Source: Altericroceibacterium xinjiangense
GTDB lineage: Bacteria > Pseudomonadota > Alphaproteobacteria > Sphingomonadales > Sphingomonadaceae
DNA: 64,000 nt
Assembly (NCBI RefSeq): GCF_003958635.1
Contig: NZ_RSEK01000002.1
Location: 248,001 to 312,000, forward strand
Direction: 5' to 3'
A program made the translations under genes and the position numbers. Below, in pieces: positions 45,331 through 54,586 of this stretch; the stretch's first letter is position 1; the number at the start of each line of letters is the position of its first letter. The notes under the pieces are model-generated. The model worked only from the letters and a program-made list of their open reading frames with translations. It had not been told where the DNA came from and did no database searches.

Positions 45331-45810
45331 TTACAGCTGGCCGAGCATGTGATCGGCGCTGGACACCTTGAAGTCGCCCGGCTGCTCGACATTCAGCTGC
45401 TTCACCACGCCGTCGTCGACCAGCATCGAGAAACGCTGGCCGCGCCTGCCCATGCCGAAGCCGCTGCCGTCCATCGTCAAGCCAAGCGCTTCGACAAAGT
45501 CGCCGTTGCCGTCAGAGAGCATGGAAACGTCGGACGAGCCGGCGCCCTTGCTCCACGCACCCAGCACGAATGCGTCGTTGACGGCGGTGCAGGCGATCTC
45601 GTCCACGCCCTTGGCCCTCAGCTCGTCCGCTTTCTCAACGTACCCCGGCAGGTGCTTGGCCGAACATGTCGGGGTGAAAGCTCCCGGAACCGAGAACAAG
45701 GCCACTTTCCGACCGGCGAAGTAATCCGCCGACTGGACTTTCTCGGGGCCGTCTGCGGTGACCTTCACCAAGGTGACGTCCGGCAGCTTGTCGCCGACTT
45801 GAATGGTCAT
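45331..45810 (-). CDS. Peroxiredoxin, Prx5-like
   Basis: Reduces organic peroxides and H2O2 with thiols. The 159-aa protein has the peroxidatic cysteine in VPGAFTPTCSAKHLPGY near residue 48, CTAVNDAFVLGAWSKG near 72 and GMGRRGQRFSMLVDDGVV near 120, which mark the Prx5/hybrid group. ATG 45810 is chosen since MTIQVGDKLPDV is the conserved start; an ATG 39 nt upstream adds nothing conserved. It diverges from ahcY across 137 bp. Confidence 0.92.
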   Translation of the reverse strand: MTIQVGDKLPDVTLVKVTADGPEKVQSADYFAGRKVALFSVPGAFTPTCSAKHLPGYVEKADELRAKGVDEIACTAVNDAFVLGAWSKGAGSSDVSMLSDGNGDFVEALGLTMDGSGFGMGRRGQRFSMLVDDGVVKQLNVEQPGDFKVSSADHMLGQL

Positions 45811-45947
45811 AATCTGTTCCTTCCAGTCCGTGAGTGTACGGGAATCCACGCGTTTGCAGTGCCCCGTGACAGCGCAGGCTTTACCTCGCTGCGCCGATCT
45901 GTCTATGCGGCCCGCACGACCTTTTTTCAGAATTCCAGGAGACGCCT

Positions 45948-47357
45948 GTGGCCACTGCAGCCAAGATTGCCACCACCGATTACATCGTCAAGGATCTTGC
46001 CCAGGCTGATTATGGCCGGGCCGAGATTTCCATTGCCGAGACTGAAATGCCGGGCCTGATGGCTCTGCGCGATGAATACGGCGCGAAAAAGCCGCTGAAG
46101 GGCGCGCGGATTACCGGATCGCTCCACATGACGATCCAGACGGCCGTGCTGATCGAAACGCTGGTCGATCTTGGCGCGGAAGTCCGCTGGGCGACCTGCA
46201 ACATCTTTTCCACCCAGGACCACGCCGCCGCGGCGATCGCCGAACGGGGCATTCCGGTGTTCGCCATCAAGGGGGAAAGCCTGGCCGATTACTGGGACTA
46301 TGTCGGCCGGATTTTCGACTGGGGTGATGAGACTGCAAACCTGATCCTCGACGATGGCGGCGATGCCACCATGTTCGCCTTGTGGGGTGCGCGCGTGGAA
46401 GCGGGCGAGGACCTGCCCGCGCCGCAGAACGCCGAGGAAATCGAGTTCCAGCGCGCGCTGAAGGCGTTCCTCAAGGCAAAGCCCGGCTACCTGACCAAGT
46501 CGGTCGAGGCGATCATGGGCGTGTCGGAAGAAACGACCACCGGGGTCCACCGGCTCTACAGTCTGGCCAAGCAGGGCAAGCTGCCGTTCCCCGCGATCAA
46601 CGTGAACGATTCGGTGACCAAGTCGAAGTTCGACAACCTGTACGGCTGCAAGGAATCGCTGGTCGACGCGATCCGCCGCGCGACCGACGTCATGCTGGCC
46701 GGCAAGATCGCCTGCGTTGCCGGGTTCGGCGACGTCGGGAAGGGCAGCGCCGCGTCCCTGCGCAATGGCGGTGCCCGCGTGCTGGTGACGGAGATCGACC
46801 CGATCTGCGCGCTGCAGGCGGCGATGGAAGGCTATGAAGTCGTAACGATGGAAGAGGCGGTGCAGCGCGCCGACATCTTCGTCACTGCCACCGGCAACGA
46901 GGACGTGATCACCGCCGAACACATGAAGGCGATGAAGAACATGGCCATCGTGTGCAACATCGGCCACTTCGACTCCGAGATCCAGATTTCCGCGCTCGAC
47001 AACTACGAGTGGAAGGAAATCAAGTCGGGTACCGATCTCGTCACGTTCCCGGACGGCAAGTCGATCATCATCCTCGCCAAAGGGCGCCTGGTGAACCTCG
47101 GCTGCGCGACCGGGCACCCGAGCTTCGTGATGAGCAGCAGCTTCACCAACCAGGTGCTGGCGCAGATCGAGCTCTACACCCGCGCCGACGCGTACAAGAA
47201 CGACGTCTACGTGCTGCCCAAGCATCTGGATGAGAAGGTCGCCGCGCTGCACCTCGACAAGCTCGGCGTCCACCTCACCAAGCTGAACAAGAAGCAGGCC
47301 GACTACATCGGCGTGCCGGTCGAAGGCCCGTTCAAGCCGGACCACTACCGCTACTAA
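45948..47357 (+). CDS. ahcY: Adenosylhomocysteinase
   Basis: Splits S-adenosylhomocysteine to homocysteine and adenosine, clearing the by-product of methylation. The 469-aa NAD enzyme has [16 protein letters not shown] near residue 58, [14 protein letters not shown] near 85, [20 protein letters not shown] near 220, the NAD motif [14 protein letters not shown] near 260 and [10 protein letters not shown] near 400, with the terminal [11 protein letters not shown] 45948 follows AGGAGA. No SAH-riboswitch-like fold was found in the leader. Confidence 0.96.
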   Translation: MATAAKIATTDYIVKDLAQADYGRAEISIAETEMPGLMALRDEYGAKKPLKGARITGSLHMTIQTAVLIETLVDLGAEVRWATCNIFSTQDHAAAAIAERGIPVFAIKGESLADYWDYVGRIFDWGDETANLILDDGGDATMFALWGARVEAGEDLPAPQNAEEIEFQRALKAFLKAKPGYLTKSVEAIMGVSEETTTGVHRLYSLAKQGKLPFPAINVNDSVTKSKFDNLYGCKESLVDAIRRATDVMLAGKIACVAGFGDVGKGSAASLRNGGARVLVTEIDPICALQAAMEGYEVVTMEEAVQRADIFVTATGNEDVITAEHMKAMKNMAIVCNIGHFDSEIQISALDNYEWKEIKSGTDLVTFPDGKSIIILAKGRLVNLGCATGHPSFVMSSSFTNQVLAQIELYTRADAYKNDVYVLPKHLDEKVAALHLDKLGVHLTKLNKKQADYIGVPVEGPFKPDHYRY

Positions 47358-47369
47358 GCGGAAAGAAAT

Positions 47370-47429
47370 CCCCTGCCCGCCGGCTGCCGCTCACCTGAAT
47401 TGCAGGGTTAGGCCGCCGAGGGGCAGGGG
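47370..47429 (+). terminator. Large hairpin after ahcY
   Basis: CCCCTGCCC (47370-47378) and GGGCAGGGG (47421-47429) are a perfect 9-bp repeat, with a small CCTG/CAGG hairpin in the 42-nt interval. It is probably the ahcY terminator; no T-run follows. The remaining 100 bp before the next gene shows nothing clear. Confidence 0.5.
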
Positions 47430-47528
47430 ACCGTTTCGGCTAGCTTGCCGGGGCCGGACGTGTTTCCTGCCCTACGGCACGAGACGTGCACCATTGCATC
47501 CGCCCCGCCGCCGTCATAGCGAGGCGCG

Positions 47529-49400
47529 ATGGAGCTTTCCCCAACAGCGCTGGTCATTATCGGGTTGCTGCTCGCCGCATGGACCATCGGTGCGGCCTGG
47601 GCGATTCTGGCTGCGCGGGCGCAAGTGCGGCGGGCGAACAGTGCGCGCAAGGCTACCCGCCGCTTGGCGCAGATGATCGAAGATTGTCCGGCGGTGCCGG
47701 TGCTGGTCCGCGCCGACGGAAAGATCGAGGCTCCGGAACGGCTGGCCTCCTGGCTCGGGCTCGATGCCGTGCCCGCCTTTCTGAGTGAGCTGGAAAGCCG
47801 CACCGGTGGACTGGTCGAAGCTGACCTTGCCCAGTTGCAGCAAGCGGTAAAACGCACCCAGAAGACGGCGGCGCCGTTTCAGATGGCGGTAACCCCGCGT
47901 GGGTCCTCGCAAAGGCTGCTGGTGCGGGGGCAGCACGCCGATCCCGCCATTTCGGCAGCCGGGGCGGCGCTCGTCTGGTTCTTTTCGGAAGAAGGCGGGG
48001 AACTGGCCCGTCTGCGGACGGATCTTGCCCGGGTCCGTAAGGACGCGGCCTTGTTGCGCGCCGTGATCGAGGCTGCACCGGTCCCGCTGTGGCTGCGCGG
48101 TCCCGATACGCGGCTGAAGCTGGTCAATCCGGCATTCGCCGATCTGGTTGGTGCCGATGACGTCGATCAGGTGATTGCCGAACAAGTGGAACTGGAAGCG
48201 CGTCCTTTCCTCCGGACCGGCGAAGTCTTGCTGGACGAGGATGGCAGCGCCGGTTTTGCAGTCGACCATTCGGAAGCGGAGCAGCAGACCGGGGCGTTGC
48301 ACCGCCTGCATCAGGCGCAGCAGGCAATTCTGGAACGCCTTTCCACTCCCGTGGCGCGGTTCGACGGCGACCAGTCGCTCGTCTTTGCCAACTCCGCTTT
48401 CCAGCGCACGTTCGGTCTGCCGACTGGACGGGGGGAAGCGGTGGACTTCGGCCGCGTACTGGAAGCCGCGCGGCAGGCGGAACGAGTCCCTCCGATGCGC
48501 GACTATTCCGCATGGACCCGCCGGCTCACCGACTGGTTTGCCGCGCACGGCGCGCAGGAGGATGTGTGGCGGCTGACCGACGGCAGCCAGCTCCGCATCC
48601 TGGGTCAACCGATGCCCGACGGCGGATTGGTGATGGTGGCTGAAGAGCGGATCCAAGGCGCTGCGCCGCCTGCGCGCAACCGCACCGCAATCCTCGACAA
48701 TCTACTCGAATCGCTCGCCGTGTTCGCGCCTGACGGGCACTTGCTGCTGTGGAACCGTCCATTTCCTGCCTTGTGGCACCTGCCCGACCGCACTTTGGCA
48801 GAGCGTCCTTCCGTCGAAGCGCTGCTGGACCGGATCGCGCCTCGCCTGGCGCAGCCGCACGACGCACCCGCGCTGGCCGAGGCGATTCGCCAGCGCCGGC
48901 AGCATGCGGGGCAGATCGCCCTGCCGGATGGACGCACGCTCGACTTCGCCACTGCGGCGCTGCCCGATGGTGGCGCCTTGCTGACGTTTTGCGGCAAAGG
49001 CGCGGAACCGGCCGAAGCCCTCCCGTCGATAGATCACGCTGAGATCGAGCTGATGCCGTTCCTCACCGGAATTGTTCGCCAGCGGGAGGACGCGATCGAG
49101 GCAAAGCGCCTGACGCTCGACCTCAGGGGCGACCGGCGGTCAGGCACGATCATGGCGGACGAGGCGCTGCTCGGCGGCGCAATCGGCGGTCTGATCGACG
49201 AGGCAATTGCCGCGACCTCGGACAAGGGGCGCATTCTGATCACTCTTTCACGCCGCCGCGGGGCTGCGCGAATCACCGTGGCGCACAGCGGGCAGGGGAT
49301 CGATCCGGACCCAGCGGTGCGCCGGGCGATAGAGGCGCACGGCGGGCAACTGGACATCGGTGGCGACCGCAACGCCACGGCGACGATCCTGCTGCCGTGA
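47529..49400 (+). CDS. divL: DivL-like PAS sensor kinase homologue lacking the phosphoacceptor domain
   Basis: In Alphaproteobacteria the cell-cycle pseudokinase DivL is often encoded next to tsaE. This 623-aa protein has one transmembrane span (about 7-29), PAS-like segments near 177-205, 263-295 and 388-415 (LLRAVIEAAPVPLW, AILERLSTPVARF, ILDNLLESLAVFA) and a degenerate HATPase from about 505. The DHp helices and H/Y-ELRTPL box are absent: only about 15 residues lie between the last PAS (TFCGKG) and the HATPase lead (IDHAEIELMPF). The N-box Asn is replaced (LIDEAIAAT) and the DxGxG Asp is His (AHSGQGI). It is probably a non-catalytic regulator. Naming rests on context and architecture. Confidence 0.75.
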   Translation: MELSPTALVIIGLLLAAWTIGAAWAILAARAQVRRANSARKATRRLAQMIEDCPAVPVLVRADGKIEAPERLASWLGLDAVPAFLSELESRTGGLVEADLAQLQQAVKRTQKTAAPFQMAVTPRGSSQRLLVRGQHADPAISAAGAALVWFFSEEGGELARLRTDLARVRKDAALLRAVIEAAPVPLWLRGPDTRLKLVNPAFADLVGADDVDQVIAEQVELEARPFLRTGEVLLDEDGSAGFAVDHSEAEQQTGALHRLHQAQQAILERLSTPVARFDGDQSLVFANSAFQRTFGLPTGRGEAVDFGRVLEAARQAERVPPMRDYSAWTRRLTDWFAAHGAQEDVWRLTDGSQLRILGQPMPDGGLVMVAEERIQGAAPPARNRTAILDNLLESLAVFAPDGHLLLWNRPFPALWHLPDRTLAERPSVEALLDRIAPRLAQPHDAPALAEAIRQRRQHAGQIALPDGRTLDFATAALPDGGALLTFCGKGAEPAEALPSIDHAEIELMPFLTGIVRQREDAIEAKRLTLDLRGDRRSGTIMADEALLGGAIGGLIDEAIAATSDKGRILITLSRRRGAARITVAHSGQGIDPDPAVRRAIEAHGGQLDIGGDRNATATILLP

Positions 49401-49840
49401 CCGTCGATCTGCCCGACCTTGCGGCAATGGACACGCTGGGGAGCCGCATCGCCGCGCGGCTGGGGGCCGGTGATGTCGTCGCCTTGTCCGGCGGCCTTGG
49501 CGCCGGCAAGACCACGCTTGCCCGCGCGATCATCGCTGCGCTCGGTCATGAAGGCGAGGTGCCGTCGCCGACGTTCACCATCATCGAGACGTACGATTCG
49601 CCGTCGATGCGCCTGCCGCTGGTCCACGCGGACTTTTACCGACTGGACGATCCGCGGGAAGTGGAGGAACTCGGGCTGGATGATTACCGGGACGGCGCGG
49701 CGCTGATCGCGGAATGGCCCGAAATGGCCGGAGGGTTCGCAAATGAGCCGAGCTGCCTCTCTATAATGCTGGAATCTGCAGGAAAAGGACGCAAGGCGAT
49801 TGTGAAACCGGGTGGCACTTGGCTAGAGCGGTGGTCATGA
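49397..49840 (+). CDS. tsaE: tRNA threonylcarbamoyladenosine biosynthesis ATPase
   Basis: ATPase of the TsaB-TsaD-TsaE complex that installs t6A at position 37 of ANN-decoding tRNAs. The 147-aa protein has the P-loop GGLGAGKTTLAR at residues 32-43, SPTFTIIETYD near 56, and HADFYRLDDPREVEELGLDDY near 75 with IAEWPE. GTG 49397 overlaps the upstream stop as GTGA. It is the first of four tightly overlapped genes. Confidence 0.94.
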   Translation: MTVDLPDLAAMDTLGSRIAARLGAGDVVALSGGLGAGKTTLARAIIAALGHEGEVPSPTFTIIETYDSPSMRLPLVHADFYRLDDPREVEELGLDDYRDGAALIAEWPEMAGGFANEPSCLSIMLESAGKGRKAIVKPGGTWLERWS

Positions 49841-50829
49841 ACCAGTCGCTGCCGGACGGCATTGTACCTTTCCTGCGCTCTGCCGGCTGGGTGGATGCGA
49901 AAATCGAACCACTTCCCGGGGATGCCAGCTTCCGCCGGTACTTCCGCGTGCGCGCGTTCAACGGGCATGGCGGGCATCGCACCGCGATGCTGATGGACGC
50001 GCCTCCTCCGCATGAAGACACAGGCCCCTTCCGCGCGGTTGCCCGCTGGCTGCGGGCGCACGATCACCGCGCGCCGGTGGTCTATGCAGAGGACAATGCG
50101 CGGGGCCTCGTGCTGCTGGAGGATTTCGGCGACGACCGGATGCGGGACTGGCTGGACGACAACGCGGAAGCCGAGGACGACACCTACCGCCGCGCGATTG
50201 ACGCGCTGGTCCGGCTCCATGCGTCCCCTCCCGGTCCGTTTGCGCCCTATGACCTGGCGACGTACCAGCGGGAGGCAGGACTGCTTCCCGAATGGTACTG
50301 TCCGGCGATGGGGCTGAAAGTCGACACCGAAACCTACGTGAAAGCCTGGGACGAAGTGCTTGCCCCGGTGCTGGAACGGCAGGAGCCTGGCGTTACCGTA
50401 CTGCGCGATTACCATGCCGAAAACATCATGCTGCTCGCCGATGGCAACCAGGGCATCATCGACTTCCAGGACGCGCTGGTCGGCCACCGGGCCTACGATC
50501 TCGTGTCGCTGCTGCAGGACGCGCGGCGCGAGGTGTCGCCTGAACTGGAGCGCCGGATGCTTGAGCATTACCGCGCGCAAGTCGATGCCGGGCCGGATTT
50601 CGAAGCCGACTACACTACGCTTGGCGCGCAGCGGAACGCCAAGATCGTCGGGATCTTTGCCCGGCTGTGGAAGCGTGATGACAAGCCGCGGTACCTCGCC
50701 CTGATCCCGCGGGTGTGGGAAGCGCTGGAACGGGATCTGAAGCATCCCGCGCTGGCTCCGGTCGATGAATGGTTCGCCGCCAACATCCCGCAGGAAATCC
50801 GCGATACCTTTGGCGGAGAACTGATGTGA
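49837..50829 (+). CDS. amgK: Anomeric MurNAc/GlcNAc kinase (AmgK-like phosphotransferase)
   Basis: An APH-fold kinase that phosphorylates N-acetylmuramate (and GlcNAc) at C1 in peptidoglycan recycling. The 330-aa protein has an N-lobe PGDASFRRYFRV, LVLLEDFGDDRM, the catalytic loop RDYHAENIMLLAD near residue 195 and metal-binding IIDFQDALVGHRAYDLVSLL near 212. ATG 49837 overlaps the tsaE stop as ATGA. The next gene encodes the MurU-like partner, which supports AmgK over a drug phosphotransferase. Confidence 0.88.
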   Translation: MNQSLPDGIVPFLRSAGWVDAKIEPLPGDASFRRYFRVRAFNGHGGHRTAMLMDAPPPHEDTGPFRAVARWLRAHDHRAPVVYAEDNARGLVLLEDFGDDRMRDWLDDNAEAEDDTYRRAIDALVRLHASPPGPFAPYDLATYQREAGLLPEWYCPAMGLKVDTETYVKAWDEVLAPVLERQEPGVTVLRDYHAENIMLLADGNQGIIDFQDALVGHRAYDLVSLLQDARREVSPELERRMLEHYRAQVDAGPDFEADYTTLGAQRNAKIVGIFARLWKRDDKPRYLALIPRVWEALERDLKHPALAPVDEWFAANIPQEIRDTFGGELM

Positions 50830-51542
50830 CGCTCGCTTGCGATACGGCAATGGTCATGGCCGCAGGCTTCGGCAAGCGGATGCGGCCGCTGACGATCAGC
50901 CAACCCAAGCCGCTGGTGCGCGTGGCCGGCAAGCCGCTGATCGACCACACGCTCGACAAGCTGGCTTCCGCCGGGATCGAGCGCGCAGTGGTCAACGTCC
51001 ACTACCTGCCCGATGCGCTGGAAGCCCACGTCCGCGACCGCCAAAGTCCGCGCGTTGTGATTTCCGATGAGCGGGACGAGCTGCTCGAAACCGGAGGCGG
51101 TTTGATCAAGGCGCAGAAGGCGGGGCTGCTGTCCGACCCGTGTTTCTGCGTGAACAGCGACAACGTGTGGCTGGACGGACCCTACGACGCCTTCCGGGAA
51201 TTGTCGGAAAGCTGGTCGGCCGACAAGATGGATGCCCTGCTCCTGCTGGTGCCCCACACTGGCGCGCGCAACTTCCGGGGCAAGGGCGACTTCCAGATGG
51301 ACCCGCAGGGGCGGATCAGCCGCCGCCGGTCGGGCCGGATTGCACCGTTCATCTTCACCGGAATCCAGCTTGTTTCCCACCGCTTGCTGCGCGATCCGCC
51401 GGAAGGCGCGTTCTCGACCAACGTGCTGTGGGACCGCGCGATCGAGGACGGGCGGCTTTACGGGATGATGTTCACCGGCGAGTGGTTTGAAGTCGGCACG
51501 CCGGAAGCTATCGGGCCAACCGAACTGGCGTTGCAGGGCTGA
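50826..51542 (+). CDS. murU: MurNAc-1-phosphate uridylyltransferase (MurU-like)
   Basis: Makes UDP-MurNAc from the AmgK product, letting the cell bypass MurA in recycling. The 238-aa nucleotidyltransferase has the signature MAAGFGKRMRPLT near residue 12, QPKPLVRVAGKPLIDHTLDK, CVNSDNVWLDGP (metal Asp) near 108 and the closing EWFEVGTPEAIG. GTG 50826 overlaps the amgK stop. Pseudomonas-type recycling through AmgK and MurU is known to reduce fosfomycin sensitivity; whether it does so here is inference. Confidence 0.88.
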   Translation: MTLACDTAMVMAAGFGKRMRPLTISQPKPLVRVAGKPLIDHTLDKLASAGIERAVVNVHYLPDALEAHVRDRQSPRVVISDERDELLETGGGLIKAQKAGLLSDPCFCVNSDNVWLDGPYDAFRELSESWSADKMDALLLLVPHTGARNFRGKGDFQMDPQGRISRRRSGRIAPFIFTGIQLVSHRLLRDPPEGAFSTNVLWDRAIEDGRLYGMMFTGEWFEVGTPEAIGPTELALQG

Positions 51543-51610
51543 GTCCCTCCTTGGTGAATTCTCCTTTCGTTCCGGCGCGAAATCCGCGATGACGGCGGCA
51601 CCGCTGCGTC

Positions 51611-54586
51611 ATGGCTGAACGATCCTTCCCCAAGCTCCATGCGATAGCCTCACACGAAGGCTTCGCCGATGCGCTCGTCGCCGGACTGGTGGCGCGCCAT
51701 GCCGATCCGGATTTCGGGCTGGCGCGCGTCACCCTGCTGCTGCCGAGCACGCGTGCGGTGCGCACGGTTAGTGAAGCCTTCGTCCGCCACAGCGGGGAGG
51801 GACTGCTGCTGCCGCGCATGGGCGTGGTCGCCGATCTCGATCTCGATGACAAGCTGGGCCTGTTGCTCGATCCCCTGGGCGCGGCGGAGGCGGTTCGTCC
51901 GGCGGCCGATCCGGCCCGGCGGTGGCTGCGGCTGGCCCAGTTCATTCCCCAGGCGATGGAGAGGCTGGGACGAAGGCCTCCGCGCGGCGCGGCGCTGCTG
52001 AAGCTAGCGTTCGAACTCGGCTACACCATCGACCGCTTGTTCGTGGAGGAAATCCCGCCGGAGCGGTTGTGGGATCAACCGGTGCTCGATGTCCTTGGCG
52101 ACTTGTCTGAACACTGGGTGGAAAACTCGCAGCTGTTCTTCGCCGTCCAGCAGATGTGGCATGCGGAACTTGAAGCTCGGGGGGAGATCGATTCGACCGC
52201 CCGGCGCAACCAGTTGTTCCGCTATGCGGCACAACGCTGGAAGGAAGACCCGCCAGCGCACCCGGTGATTGCCGCCGGTATCACCAGCGCCGCGCCGGCG
52301 CTTGCACGATTGCTGCGCGCGGTCGCCGATCTGCCGCAAGGGGCGGTGATCCTGCCCGATTTGGATTTGTCGCTGCCGGATGAGGTGTGGGATGAACTCG
52401 GCCGCGCCGGTGCGCCCGAAGCGGACGATGGCGCACCCTTCGCCCGCCAGGATGCCCTCAGCCATCCCCAGTACCACCTGAAGTTGCTGCTCAACCGAAT
52501 GGGTGTGGCCCGCGGGGAAGTGCAGCCGTGGCCGCACGATGGCGCGGACGAGGATCCTCCCGCGCGGGCACACGCGATCTCCAGCTTGTTCCTGCCCCCG
52601 CAGGCGAGCAAGATCTGGGTCGATCTTCCGGCGGAACAGCGCCGCTTGTCCGGCGTGCGGCTGATGGAAACAGCCCATCCGGAAGAGGAAGCGCAGTCGA
52701 TCGCCCTGCTGGTGCGCGAAGCGCTGGAGACCCCGGAAAAGCGGGTGGCGATCGTCACCCCGGATCGCAGCTTGGCCCGCCGGGTGGTTTCGCACCTCAA
52801 GCGCTGGAACATCGAGGCGGACGATTCCGCCGGACGGCCCTTGTCGCTGACGGTGGCCGGGCGCGCGTTGCTGATGCTGGCTGAAGTCGCGGCGGACGAA
52901 CTTGCCCCGGTGGCGCTGATGGCGCTGCTGGAACACCCGCTGGCCGGCGCGGCGAACCGGAACCGGTGGCTGAGGTTTGCCCGCGCGTTCCAGCTGGAAT
53001 TGCGCGGCCCGCGTCCGGCCCCGGGGTTCGAACCGCTGCGGGAGAAAGCGGCCCGGCTGGAGCTTCGGCATGAGGGGGTGAAGGACTGGTGGGCGGGGGT
53101 CGAGGCGGTCCTGCAGCCCCTCGTAACGCTGGCGCAGCAGGAGAATCCGGCGCTTGCAGACCTGATCGATGCGCTGGCCTCCGCTGGAGAAGCCTTGTGC
53201 GGGGAAGGGCTGTGGGCGCGGGCGGACGGACGCGCGCTCGCCGCTTTCGTGGAGGAATTGCGCCTGCAGGCGCGCGAGGTCGGCACTGTGCTGGCGGTGG
53301 AGGAACTGCCCGCCGCCTTGCGCGATGCGATGGAACGGGTCGCCGTCCGCCCTCCGTACGGCGGCCACACCCGCGTGGCGATCTACGGACTGATCGAATC
53401 CCGAATGGCCCGCGCCGATCTGGTGATCTGCGCCGCGCTGAACGAAGGGACCTGGCCCGCTTCGCCGGTGATCAGCCCGCTGCTTGCTCCCCCGGTCCTG
53501 CGCGTGCTGGGCGTTCCGGTGGCGGATTTCCGCCTCGGCCTTGCCGGGCATGACCTTGCCGCCGCGCTTGGCTCACCCGAAGTCGTGCTCAGCCGCGCGC
53601 GGAGGGACGCATCCGGCCCAGCGGTTCCTTCCCGGTTCCTGCTGCGGGTGGTCGCCTTGCTGGGGGAACTGGCCGACAGCCACCGGGAAACCCGCATCCC
53701 TGCGCTGGCCCGGGCGCTGGACGATGCCCCGCAGGTGCCCGGCTGCCCGAGGCCGGAACCGCGGCCGAGCGCGGAGCAGCGCCGCGTCCGCCTCAGTGTG
53801 ACCGCGCTCGACCGCCTGCGATCCGACCCTTACCAGTTCTATGCCTCGCACATCTTGCGGCTGAGGGACCTCGATCCGCTCGACGCCGAACCGTCGCCCG
53901 CCTGGCAGGGGACGCTGGCCCACGCGATCCTCGAAACCTGGCACGCCACCGGCCGCCCGATGGAAGACATCGCAGCCGAAAAGCTTGAGGAAATGGGCAC
54001 GCACCCGCTGATGCAGGCGATGTGGCGCCCCCGGCTGATGAAGGCACTGGAATGGGTGCAGGCGGAAATCGCCGCCAGTCCCGGGCGCAAGCCGGTGCTC
54101 GTCGAACAGAAGGGCACGCTGCGGTACCGGGGGGTCGAGATCATAGGCCGCATCGACCGGCTCGATCGCCTGCCCGGCGGCGGGCTGGCGGTCATCGACT
54201 ACAAGACGGGCCGCCCGCCCTCGGTTTCGCAAGTGGAGAAGGGGTACGCCCTGCAACTCGGCACGCTTGGCCTGATGGTCGAGAAGGGCGGGTTTGAAGG
54301 TGTTGAGGGCGAGCCGGTTCGGTTCGAATACTGGTCGCTGGCGCGAAATGCGAAAAGCGAAACCGGCTTCGGCTCCATCGCCACTCCCCTCAAGCTGGAA
54401 GGCAAGCGCACCGGGATCGTCCCGGAGGACTTCCTGCCGGAAGCGAAGCGGTTTCTGGACGACGCGCTCGACAAGTGGATCCTCGGGGATGAACCATTCA
54501 CCGCGCGTCTCAATCCCGATGCACCGGGGTATGACACCTACGATCACCTGATGCGGCTTGAGGAATGGATGGGGCTTGAGGAATGA
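51611..54586 (+). CDS. addB: Double-strand break repair protein AddB
   Basis: Subunit of the AddAB helicase-nuclease that resects DNA breaks for RecA. The 991-aa protein has an inactivated N-terminal ATP site (LLLPSTRAVRTVSEAF), helicase-like middle domains (RVAIYGLIESRMARADLVI, then ALNEGTWPASP) and a C-terminal nuclease with EIIGRIDRLDRLPGGGLAVI followed by DYKTGRPP. The last 250 residues contain no cysteine, so the Fe-S cluster found in Firmicutes AddB is missing, as in other Alphaproteobacteria. Stop overlaps the addA start as ATGA. Confidence 0.94.
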   Translation: MAERSFPKLHAIASHEGFADALVAGLVARHADPDFGLARVTLLLPSTRAVRTVSEAFVRHSGEGLLLPRMGVVADLDLDDKLGLLLDPLGAAEAVRPAADPARRWLRLAQFIPQAMERLGRRPPRGAALLKLAFELGYTIDRLFVEEIPPERLWDQPVLDVLGDLSEHWVENSQLFFAVQQMWHAELEARGEIDSTARRNQLFRYAAQRWKEDPPAHPVIAAGITSAAPALARLLRAVADLPQGAVILPDLDLSLPDEVWDELGRAGAPEADDGAPFARQDALSHPQYHLKLLLNRMGVARGEVQPWPHDGADEDPPARAHAISSLFLPPQASKIWVDLPAEQRRLSGVRLMETAHPEEEAQSIALLVREALETPEKRVAIVTPDRSLARRVVSHLKRWNIEADDSAGRPLSLTVAGRALLMLAEVAADELAPVALMALLEHPLAGAANRNRWLRFARAFQLELRGPRPAPGFEPLREKAARLELRHEGVKDWWAGVEAVLQPLVTLAQQENPALADLIDALASAGEALCGEGLWARADGRALAAFVEELRLQAREVGTVLAVEELPAALRDAMERVAVRPPYGGHTRVAIYGLIESRMARADLVICAALNEGTWPASPVISPLLAPPVLRVLGVPVADFRLGLAGHDLAAALGSPEVVLSRARRDASGPAVPSRFLLRVVALLGELADSHRETRIPALARALDDAPQVPGCPRPEPRPSAEQRRVRLSVTALDRLRSDPYQFYASHILRLRDLDPLDAEPSPAWQGTLAHAILETWHATGRPMEDIAAEKLEEMGTHPLMQAMWRPRLMKALEWVQAEIAASPGRKPVLVEQKGTLRYRGVEIIGRIDRLDRLPGGGLAVIDYKTGRPPSVSQVEKGYALQLGTLGLMVEKGGFEGVEGEPVRFEYWSLARNAKSETGFGSIATPLKLEGKRTGIVPEDFLPEAKRFLDDALDKWILGDEPFTARLNPDAPGYDTYDHLMRLEEWMGLEE

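Noticed and set aside
45811-45947. SAH riboswitch before ahcY
   Set aside because: I could not build the expected pseudoknotted fold or find its conserved core in the leader.
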